NCBI RefSeq assembly: GCF_000764305.2
Contig: NW_025932050.1
Coordinates: 496,001 to 560,000 of the forward strand
Direction: 5' to 3'
Source: Hyalella azteca
Taxonomy: Eukaryota; Arthropoda; Malacostraca; Amphipoda; Hyalellidae
DNA: 64,000 nucleotides
The notes under the pieces were generated by a model. That model saw only the letters and a program-made list of their open reading frames with translations, was not told where the DNA came from and made no database searches. The position numbers were made by a program, and so were the translations under genes. Below are positions 36,747 to 48,700 of the stretch, one piece after another (the first letter of the stretch is position 1; the number at the start of each line of letters is the position of its first letter).

Positions 36747-39700
36747 CTGGAGACGTTGCAAATTTTTAATTAGTAAATTTAGGTTATAACTGAATAATAT
36801 GACATGTGCATGGTGGAAAATGGGTAGCTATAGGTTTTAACTTAGCAATAGATTTTTATTTACACGAAAATTTGCCATATTTGCACAGCGTAAGGAAATA
36901 CCGAATGAACGAAACCAAGTTCAGGAACGAACAGAAATTTAAGTTTAAATCAGCATTAAAATTAGGATTTTGAGAATTTTTTTCAATCTACTCTGTTATA
37001 ACAACGGGCCAAGTTTTTCTTTGAATGCTCTGTATAGGAAGTCGAATATCTTAGTGGTCTTACGTACCAAAAATACTAATATAATGGGAAATATATATGC
37101 TGAAAATTTTATTAGTTGACATTTATTTTAGCCACTCGTTGATGGATCGCCATTGACTGGAAATCTACGCTCGATCAGTTAGTGATCGTGCACTCATTTT
37201 TCAACATAAAACAAATTTAGCGACAAAGATTTGGTTCGTGATGCCTTGAAATGGTATGAAAATGTATCTTTGCTTTGCACACATGCGTTCAGATCAAAGA
37301 TTTTTATTCTGGTTTTCGATATGAATATGTGCCATGGACCTGCCCAAAGTACCTGCGCAGTATACCAGTCCCCCGTACCTGTGCAGTGTACCAGTCCCCC
37401 GTACCTGTGCAGTGTACCAGTCCCCCGTACCTGTGCAGTGTACCAGTCCCCCGTACCTGTGCAGTGTACCAGTCCCCCGTACCTGTGCAGTGTACCAGTC
37501 CCCCGTACCTGTGCAGTGTACAGCCCCCCGTACCTGTGCAGTGTACCAGTCCCCTGTACCTGTGCAGTGTACCAGTCATCCGTACCTCTGCAGTGTACCA
37601 GCCCCTGTACCTGCGCAGTGTACCAGTCCTCCGTACCTGCGCAGTGTGCCGAGGTATCTGGATGGTATCGAAGGTACCAGTGGAGTCCATCCTAGAAGCC
37701 TCGTTGACTGTGTTGCCCCACACGTCGAAGACTGGCTTACGCGCACCGATCACCCCGCCCACTAGCGGTCCGTGGCTGATGCCTGGTGCGGTATCGGTAT
37801 TCTTCACAAATCTCAACATAAATTCAATCATGAAAGATAAATTAAAAATTACATAAATATTTATTTAAAATAAAAGTTTTTCATTCTGCTTTTTGTTTTC
37901 CACTTGCGTTGGTTTAATAAGTTGCAAATGTTGGCTTAGTAGAAGAAAACTATTTTAAGAACTGAATGCGATCTTGAGAAATCATGAAATCGAAGCATGA
38001 AAAAGAAATTAATTTTTTCATAGCGAGCTATGAAAAAAATAATAATTTACAGCATACGCAAGCGGTTGAGTTGCAAAAACTTTTTTAATGAAGTCAAATT
38101 ATACTCGGAAAATCGACTTACCGACTCTGAGGGAGAAGTTGTTGAACGAGTGTTTGTTTAGTTCCTGCAAACGTGTTCTCATCTCGAGGGCGAAGTCAAC
38201 AAGAGCCGCCAAGTGAGCGTCCTCCTCTTGCTGCGTAGCAAATAATTAAATTAATGGAGATAATATAATACATTACTGGCATATTATAATGATAATATGC
38301 GTCATGTTGCGGCACAAAATTAAAGAGAGAAAACTCAACTAATAAAGATGATTGAATGTTTTATTTATCAGCTTCTCACGTACTGGCCCTCTTTTTGTCT
38401 TCACTACATGTGAAGAAAAAATGAAACAACATTTATTATCGTCCAAAATTGTAAACCCATAACATCATTAAGATCTTTTTTGCGATTCTACGAATGCACT
38501 TTTTTAATTTTCCTTGTCATTTTGTTGTCGCTACACTCAATAATAATTTACCAATTTTACCTTCCAGTTAAAACCAATATACTACTCACGAAAAAAAATT
38601 GTTGATTTATTAGCGATGCTATTTCGGCAGTAAATCCAAAATTTATTTATTTGAGAGACCTCAGTTTTCTTTTTCATCTAACGCTACATAAAAATTACAC
38701 TGGCAGCCGATTAAAGGCCCCATATGGCCTAGTTGGCCACCCACCTGCTGGCAGGCGATTAAAGGCCTCATATGGCCTAGTCGGCCACTCACCTGCTGGC
38801 AGGCCTCTGGACTGAGGCCAGCTGCCGCCATGTACGTCGAGCCGATCGTCTTGATCTTCTCGACCTGCGAGAAGCGCTCCTCTTCCAGCAACTCGTCGAA
38901 GTCAACTGCGAGAAAATAAAAGAGCTATCGTCATAATAAACCAAAAAAATTGTTCACAGTGCTAAATCTAATGCGAGAAATATAGTTCATAAGTAAATCG
39001 CACACTTTTTATGATTAAGTTCACTGCCATAATGATTCATTTCCAATCTGAGTTATTTAATGACTATTTTTTAACTGTAAGTAACATTCCGTGTCTTTCA
39101 ATCATCTACAAATCTCATAGATACAAATGGTTTAGTTTCTTCACCGCAACAAACATGAACAATATTCAATATATCGACGACTGAGTTTTAGTTTTTGTTA
39201 ACACTTGGCGTTAATATTGTTCGTACCGAAGATCTCGTTGAGCAGCCTGATGCACTCGACGCCGCGGTTGACGTCCTCTGAGTAGAACTGCGTGAAGTTG
39301 GGGATGGAGGCGAACATCACCGCAACGTTGTCGTACGCTTGTGAGAACAACTCCTGGGGGTCACCATCAACACAAATTACACATTTTCAGGAGAATTTAT
39401 TGCATAGAGAAGTTGTAGGTCAATTTTACACTACAAAAAAGTTGTAAGTCTGTCTTACGTCAGCAACTTAATTTAACTGGTGGAGCGTTAAATATATATT
39501 CCGCGTGTGAATTATAATACACAGTACCTACAGTAATTATCAGCCTCTTACCAGAAAACATCCAAATTAAACTTTTGAAGCAAATATATTAACAGATTTT
39601 AATGAATCATAAATAAAGTAGTAAATTTATAAATAGATTATGAACCGGAATCAATCAATTTGAAAAGCATTTATTTTCTTTGAATGGATCACTTATTGCA

Positions 39701-42700
39701 TTGAAAGAAAAAAAAAATCGATGGCAAGAAAAGGCAATACAAAACAGGAATTGGCAATCAATTGGCACCCAAATTATATCCATTTCTTACATGACTCTTG
39801 CGGTGACTGGACAGGAAGTAAGTAGCGACGTGGTCAGGTAAGATGTTCCGCAGCAGCTGCGTGTTGTAGTGCCGACACTCTGCCATCTCCTCGAGCTCGC
39901 TGATCGCTGTCTCTTTCCAGACGAAGTCGAGACGTGACGCGATCTCGACAAGTCGTCCGTGGTACGAGACCAGCACCGCGAACAGCAGCAGTAAGATGAA
40001 CAGCCGCGCTCGCATGGATGTACTGGCGACAACACCGCAACTTTTTGGCACTTATTTCTTAATAAAGCTGATCATTCTTTAGTGCTTCGTATTCTAGCGA
40101 AATTTGACGCCTTGAACCTACGATCAATTGAAGGCGAAAACGCTAGTTTCCAAAACTTGTTTGAAAGGTAATTTCAGGCACGAATTTGTGACTGAAAGTT
40201 ACCAGATTGAAAAGTGAGCACAAGCGATAACATATATAAGGGACCACACACATAAACAAAATTGTAAATGTGAAAAATACAAAAGTACGAAATTTATATA
40301 GTAAAAACTCTACAGTTGAAAGTAGTTTTGTCAAATCAGTAATTAGAAAGCGAAAAAAAAGTAAGGCCTAAATAAAACAAAATGATTTTGTTGTTAAAAA
40401 ACGCAGACTCACTCGACGTAGTCATCAGGGCCGAGGACGGTGTAGAGCAGCCCGATATGGGTGGCTACCATGACGCAAACTATGACTGTCTTAACGATGT
40501 ACTTAAGCTTCAAGAACCCTCCCAGTATTATCATGCAGAGAACCCAAGTGTACACGACGTACTGGGGTTTCTGGCAGTGCAGAGGGAGACTAGAAATGTC
40601 CCTGAATTGGCCGGTTTTCATACCAGAAAACTCGTCATTCGAGCGACCAAGATTCAAGGTTTTCAACGGTGATTCTTGACTAGAAAATTTCTCAGCCGAT
40701 GGTTCAGACAATGAAATGAATGGGTTCATTTTATTTTGAGGCTCAAGATCATCGTTTTGGATCTCAAGACTATCTTTACCATCGTCGTCAATGTCGTCTG
40801 ACATTTCGGTGCTTTCTTCCGACGAATGTAATCTTGAAGGAGGGGCATACGGCGATGTGGCGCTTATAATATACGGAGCGGATATTATGTAGCTCAACTT
40901 GGACATTGTCTGTAGGGGGAAATATTTAGTATCTTGGCGCTTTTCTAAGCTCCTCTTCTGCTTTAGTATGATTTTTGGAAGATGCTTGTAATTATCTGGA
41001 TAAAATGCTCGTCTTAACCTTATCAAAGAAGGACCAGGTTCCTTCAAATAATCTGAGTCGGTTTGTTCAAAACTATTTACATCGGCATCGTAAAGTGGCT
41101 CATGATCAAACGTAAAGTCATTCTCGGAGTCCGTTTTTCTTCGATCGAGAACAGAATTGCTTTGATTATAAATTTGGGGACCGGTTTCATTTTGAGAAGA
41201 AATACTGTGGTTATCCATCGAATTTGTGTCGTTCTCTGCGTACAGAAAATCTGAGAAATACTTAGCAAGAGAAACTTTTTCAGAGAGGAGACTATCTTCG
41301 AGAATCGGAGTTGTTGCGCTCTCATCGTTCTGCCTCTGATCGCACTTGTCGACAAGCAAAGCCTGCAAGTAAATCAATTTTGTTAGAAAATTTAATCGAA
41401 GATTTTTCAATGGAAATTAATCCAGAACAAATTAAAATTGTTATGATTCTGTAACTAACTAATTGCGAAAGACATAATATGCAATTTTTCGTCATAAAAT
41501 ATGTGGGATGCAAAATACTGGACTAAAATAAACTAAGCTTAAGATAGGCAGTGGAAAATCACAACAAATTTGCGTGACTAATTCCGGGAAAACACAATAT
41601 ATTACTCCTCAAATAACTTAGAACACTGTCCTCAACCATGACACAATATCTTCATCAGTGGCCCAAAAACTTTGAAAACATAATGCAAAAACGCCCGCCT
41701 CAGGGACAGTAACACCATCGGTGGCCAAAAAAAAACAGAGACAGTAACACCATCGGTGGCCGAAAAAACCAGAGACTGTAACCAGAGCTGGGCAGCGCTA
41801 CTTGGAAATGTAGCGGCGCTACCGCTACCGCTACATGCTCTAAATGTAGCGGGCGCTACCGCTACCGCTACACCCACTAGATTGTAACGGGCGCTACCGC
41901 TACCGCTACAGTAAAATGTAGCGCGCTACATTAGCCGCTACAGTGGCCAAAATTATTGGAAATCTCTAAGTATTTATTGTTCTGCTAATGGGATTTACTC
42001 ATTAACATTTAATGATAATAAAACATTTTGGAAACATATCAATGCAACTTTATTGCAATTAACCTAACCGAACTAGTATGGATTAACCCCAGGGTTAGAT
42101 ACAGTAATTGGAAGTTGTAGTTATTTTTATGTTTTACCTTCCCTACATGAATGTGAACTTTAATCTAACAATCTAAAAAATTATCCACATATACATATAA
42201 AAATCAGTCTTTTTTGTATATATATGTGGATTAGTTTTGAGATTGGAAGATTAAAGTAGACATCCATGTAGGGAAGGTGAAACATAAAAATAACTGTGTA
42301 AAAATAACTGTGAGCAAACTGAAAGATGAAAAAAACCTGTAAGTGGTAACTGGTAACAACTTAACAAGTAACAACTAACAAAAAACCTCGTATCGCTACT
42401 TAAATATGTAGCGGGCGCTACCGCTACCTCTACATTGCCTTAAATGTAGAGCCGCTACCGCTACCGCTACTGAAAATGTAGCGGCCGCTAGTAGCGGCCG
42501 CTAGTAGCGGCCGCTACATGTAGCGCGCTACTGCCCACCTCTGACTGTAACACCATCGGTGGCCAAAAAAAAACAGAGACAGTAACACCACCGGTGGCCG
42601 AAAAAAACAGAGACTGTAACACCATCGGTGGCCAAAAAGAACAGAGACAGTAACACCATCGGTGGCCGAAAAAACCAGAGACTGTAATACCATCGGTGGC

Positions 42701-45700
42701 CGAAAAAAAACAGAGACTGTAACACCATCTGTGGTCAAAAAAAAACCAAACACAGTAACACAATCGGTGGCAAAAAAAACAGACACAGTAACACAATCGG
42801 TGGCCAAAAAAACTTACCCAGGGAACGGTGGCCCCGGCCGTGATGCCGGCGACGAGCAGGAAGATGTAGAGGCGCCTGAGGGAGACGTGCTCGGCGAGCG
42901 CGAGGGCGAGACGCTGCACGAGGAACGGCAGACACGGCAACACGTCAGCCATTGCCACCGTGTACGCTGCCCCGACGAACAAAGACGTGCAGACCAGCGA
43001 GATGTACACCGACACTTCCCTGTCACGTGGAAACAATATCTTACAGTATCCTTTCACTACATTGGGGTACTTAATTCCTACAGTTCCTAGTCATTCGATA
43101 ACTTAACTCAGTTTACTTCCTATAGTTAACTCTTTTTACTATAATAGAATAAATAAATACACAACTTACAAAATTAGAAGGCATATCAGTAGTGCAAACA
43201 CAATTCTACATGAAAATTTCCCTAATTAAATTGAATAAGATTAGCAAAAAACATGACTGCTGACCCGTGGAAGAGAATGAGATGGCAAAACAAGACGCAG
43301 AGCCAGATGAGGCATGCGGCGGTCGCCTCGCTCTTGAGGTACACAGCGCGGCTACGGCAGTAGACGCTCTCCAGCTCCGCTAGCTTGAAGTTCAAACTCA
43401 GCGGCTTCATGTACTCGGTGCGCATGCGTCTGTTGGATGCGATCTCGATGTTCATAGCCATCAGCTCGTTTGCCTGCGAGTGAAACCGGTAATATTAAAA
43501 AAAGAGTCTATTTATTTATTTATTTATTTACTTGTTTATTGATTTAGAGGTCCGATGATTACCACATGATAATTATCTGAAAATACAAGTTGAGTGAATT
43601 ATTTTAGATTTCAAGAATGTGTTATGAGTGAAAAAATTTACTCGCAAGTGGGAAACATGGATATCATAAACATTTACATGCAATATATATGTAATACGTT
43701 GTTACTTTAATATCTTGCTTTGTTAGACGGTTAATAACGGCATTTCTATTCATAATTTGTAGACGTGCTAATATTATAATGGTATTCAACACGGCTGTTA
43801 TTCTACCTCGGCATCATGACCGAGTTAACATCAAAAGTTTGGTTAGTGTAAACATCTTGATTTTTCACCTCAGCGTTGCAGTCGTGTTGAGTCTGGTCAA
43901 GTTTTTCGTTCTTTCCTAGATTTTCATCATCGTCCTCGTCTTCGTCTTCATCGTAGTCTGAAGATAAACCCTCGTCCAGAAAATCGTCCAGGAACGCTTC
44001 GTCTTCCCAGTTCGATTCCAGCTGCATAATATGAGTTCTCGTTAATCGATTAAAAATGTGCAGTTGCAACAAGTGGGCAACGAAATATGCTTCAATTTTT
44101 TCTTAGAAAATAACATATTGTATTAGCTCTTCGTTAATTGTTGAATATTTATGACAATTAAGACTAATGACATAAGCTCTATCCGATACTTAAAAACTTC
44201 TGAAATCTAAGAAACGGGCATAAACATCATCTACGAAATTATCAGAAATGAAATCAATGCATAAAATTTAACATGACTTGTTGTAGATTTAGATTTTGTT
44301 TTCTTACACATTGAAGGCGAAAGAAACTTTTTCAGTGCAGAGAATAAAGAGACACTATACTTATAGCTAAGCAGATATCTCAACTTAAATCCGAAAAAGT
44401 ATAAATAAAATTAAAATAAAACATATTTAGTTTAAATATATTAACAAATTTTCATTGATAAATGAATCGATTTTAGAGAAATGGATGTATTTCCATCCGA
44501 AAAGTAAATAATTTGATTGGGCGTGTCGATCGACTTACGTCTCCGAAGGGGTATTCCGGACACCACTCGTTGTTCGGCAGCGCTTTGTCTTCCTCCTTAT
44601 ATTTTCGAGACGTTCTTAGAAAATCTCCGTTGACTTTCGAAAAACCCGTAGAAGGGCTTTGAGTTTTTTCAACCTCAGGGCTCGATGGCTTCATGGTACC
44701 ATTTTTACCGTTAGGGTTGCACGTAATTATTTGATTTTCAGAAGTACTCATTTCTTCTTCTATAATATGCGATGAAGTTCTCGGTGAAGTATCTATGAAA
44801 ACTTCGACGTTTTTCTCGTTTAATATATTGAACTTAAGACCATTACAGCCGTTGAGACTAGGCCGTTCGTCAGTTTTTGCCTCTTCACTGACCTTATCAC
44901 TAGTTTTTTGGGGAATTTCACAGCCATCTTGCACTTCATTACCATTAACAAAATTCAAATTAATATTATCTATCTGCATCTCAATGACACATGAATCTCT
45001 TTTAAAACCACATTCCTGTAGATCCTGCCTATCATATTTTGGCACATCAGAAACTGATGAGGATCCGTCATCGACAGCACAATTTTTGATAACGTCCTTT
45101 GTTTCTCTGTAGCAAGACTCCTCTACTCGATCCTTATCCGAACCGAAATTTGGGTTATATGTGCCCTTCTCTGGGCTTGAATTTTTCGTAAAATTATTAT
45201 CGATGTTTTCGGAACCAAAAACCTGCAAAATAATTATGCTTTTAGAAGTGGGTGAGATAAATCAAAATTAAGACGAGTGATCGAAATTCGTTGGCTCAAT
45301 AACAAAGATTAAAGTAAGAGATACATTAACCTCATACATGTGTTATTTTAAGGATATTTCAAAAGTTTTGTCATCAAATTTTGATTCAAATCAGATTTTA
45401 TATTACTTCAATTAAATTTATATTTAAAATTATTTTTTTAATTCTCCAAATTAAAGGAGAAGTCTAGAGCTGTGGTGCCCATGTGGCCTTATGACCTTAT
45501 GACGGGGTCTTTGGAGACAACCCTTCTCGTCACCTCACTTGAAATTCGGAGGTACGCGGTGCAGTCTCTGTTCTTTACCTGGCCCGAGGTGCGGAGGTGC
45601 GCGGTGCAGTCTCTGTTCTTTACCAGGCCCGAGGTGCGGAGGTGCGCGGTGCAGTCTCTGTTCTTTACCTGGCCCGAGGTGCGGAGGTGCGCGGTGCAGT

Positions 45701-48700
45701 CTCTGTTCTTTACCTGGCCCGAGGTGCGGAGGTGTGCGGTGCAGTCTCTGTTCTTTACCTGGCCCGAGGTGCGGAGGTGTGCGGTGCAGTCCGCGGTGCT
45801 GAAGATGCGGGCGCGTGAAGGACGATGGCGGCGACGACAGTGCAGAGGCTCGTCGCGCGCTATAAGGAATGTTTCCACCTCTCGGTCCTGCCGCAAGCAA
45901 AAATATTTTGCTTTAAAACATTTGTATTATTTTGTGTTACATGATTTAATCGCGAACACTCTAGAATTTTCTTAACTACAAACTATTTAACAAGAAAACT
46001 AGTCGAAGAATATTTAATTATTGCGACCAATCTAATCTGAACAAATAGAACTTAGATTGCACTGTGAGTAAGACTTGAAAAATTAAAATATTGTGATTCG
46101 AAACGATGGTTTCACAATTCATCATATGGATATTTACAGACTCAGAATTGAATTTTTATTGTATCCACAAACAGATTGACGAACGTTTTTTTTTTTTCTT
46201 GAATCAATTTCTCAGTTCAATTGATTCTTAAGGCATAAAGTTTTCAGCTTTACGATCATCAACATCATTATTTCATCTAAGAGATAAAAGTTGGCCACTG
46301 TAAGTGTTAAGAACTCGTTTCACGCATTCAACTCACATTTAGAGGATGATAGAAAGATCTAATTTCCTATGAATTGAGCAACATAAATTTGATAATCAAG
46401 ACAACAAACAACTTCGGGAATGGGCAATGTGAGGCAGCTTGAGCGGGAAACTTTACAACGACACATTATTACTGACGCTTAATCGTCCCCGGTCGTGGCA
46501 CTTAAAAAAGTTTGCGATTTTAATTGGCTTTGACGCAACCTTGACTCAGCAAATTGTGTGCTTGATATGTGAGACGAGGCTGAATGTCTATGTCTAGCGA
46601 ATGCTTTTTTTCTGGTATGAGGGCCAAAATTGAAATACTCAATAATTGAAAATAAAGTGAGAAATAAATATTGTCTTTGGAATATAATTATTTTCAGAGT
46701 TAATGTAAACGAACTGATGAGATTATCGAGATGATCTGTGACATAAATATCAACATAAATAAACCACCAGGAGACAATTACCCATAACACTGAAAAAAAT
46801 TTAAGATAAACCTGCGACAAAGATAGAAGATCCACATAAAATATTTTATGGAATCCTAACATCATCTTTCGTTTTACTAACGCTTGTTATTCACAATCGC
46901 TATATAATGTCATATGAACCTAATCCTCGAAATAAATGTCATTAAATCGACAATGGACCCTGGGAATGAGGAGATCGCAATAAATTCAAAGTTCTTTGTA
47001 CTCAAAGACCCTTTTGGCCGCAGCATCCATCGTGGCAGTCACATTGACATGAGTGCGATGCAGCGACGAGTCGACCTAAAATATTTTACCGCCATAAGCA
47101 ATTTATATTCACTTAAGTTGAGGGCAGAGTTTATGCCAAAATTTACAGTTTCCGGAGATGAACTTTACTAAGGTTAATCAAGCTTGAAGAAAACTTACTA
47201 CGTCAAAGATTTAACGAAATAAAATTGGTCATTCAATGTAATGTAACTGGTTTTAGACTGCCAATAAAAATTGCATTGATACGTTATTAAACTGTAGTTA
47301 TTTAGAAAAAATATTATGTAAACCTATGTAAACATACAGTATTCAAAGTTCACGCACATGAATAACCATAGATAATAACCGGAATGTTTTTTCTGTCTAA
47401 GGTGAATAAATAATTTCAGCACTCAAAAACTCATGCCGCAATTTCAACGCCTATTCAAACGTTAAAAAAAAAACTCCAGAAAAAGTGATAAACACGATGC
47501 AATTATAGGTGAACGATTTTTACCAGCGCCTCCACAGCATTGAACAACAAGTTTTTATAGCAGCTGATTACAGTAACCACTTTTTCTAAGCAGTATCTCT
47601 GTCTCGTATCATGTATGCGTTATTGGCATTATTTTTCCCTAACGCACCGCGCTATATGTGCCTCACTACTATGTAGGTTGCGGCCGGCCGGTGCACGACA
47701 CCTTCGTCATTTTTGCCGGGAATATAAAACTCTGATCAATGTCAACAGCAAGGGGAGCACTCTTGTCATTGAATTAAACTGGATTTTCATATTAGATATT
47801 CAGCTAATTTCGATCAATGATTTATTTCTTAAATGCAAGGGGACATAGATTAGAAGTCGTTGAATGGTTAAAATAATAACACAGATGCGATATTACTATA
47901 TATACTACAGTAGTTAACTAATAATTTTCGTCAAATTAATGATAACCGCACGTATACAAATGTTTTTCGAAAAAATTATTGCTCGCCCAAAAACATGTCG
48001 TAATTTCAATGCCTATTCAAACGTTAAAGAAACTGTAGAAAAATTAATAAACCTTCATTAATAATAAACCTTCGTCATTGCATTAAATTACATTTTTATA
48101 TCAATATTTAAATAATTTTTTTGCTAAATGCAGGGAGACCAGTGGCGAATTTGGCTGACTTTATTTGAAACGAAGTCAATCAAATTCATCAGTCTTTCGG
48201 TGCTGGATTTTCACTGATGATGGTGAGAGGCAAACGTGTTGAGACGATCAGCGATCACCTGGTCCGCTAAAATTGAAATGAACAATCAAGATCATTTTTT
48301 TCGTTTATTCGTTTTATTTTCCAAATATTTTACTCGTTACAGTTACCATGAGAGTTTGGTTCATTTTCAACTTATATTTATTATACTTTCACTGCGCGGT
48401 TTGTGAATTTACGATGATTTCATTTTTCTTCAGGAAAGTTTAGTAAAGGAAAAGACATAAAGGTAATCGTTAAAACGATAAATAAATCAGCAATAACCTT
48501 GAGGTAATCACCAACGTTAAGACGCTATGTCAGCACTTACCTTGAGATAATCAGCACCGTATTATTATCAACTCAGCACTAACCTTAATTAAGTTTTATT
48601 CAAAATTTAGCACTAACCTTGGGATGAAATTGGACGTTGTACTAAAAAATCAGCCTATAATATTGAAAAGTCTGCAACATTTTATTCTCAGTTCAGCGCT

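Noticed and set aside
37231..37856. Plus-strand Pro/Val/Cys/Thr-rich open frames of 143-193 codons
   Set aside because: They are antisense readings of the 26-bp array and exon 20. The minus strand encodes the conserved cyclase C2 domain.
42488..42817. Extra 110 residues rich in Phe/Trp/Tyr/Cys continuing exon 14
   Set aside because: This is open frame through the intronic 34-bp array. The strong TGG|GTAAGT donor and phase match to exon 15 place the exon end at 42818.
43503..43545. TATT/TTTA microsatellite as a functional element
   Set aside because: A simple repeat inside an intron, common in AT-rich genomes.
43807..43868. Longer version of cyclase exon 12 ending at CCGAG|GTAGAA
   Set aside because: Its phase would place a stop in exon 13. 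The earlier GAG|GTGAAA donor gives an agreeing phase and family-like sequence.
45472..45975. Plus-strand 167-codon open frame with a repeated motif
   Set aside because: It is the antisense of exon 10 and its 45-bp array. No domain, and repeats keep all frames open.
46914..47171. 85-codon plus-strand open frame in cyclase intron 9
   Set aside because: No recognisable family and no supporting signals. It lies antisense within an intron.
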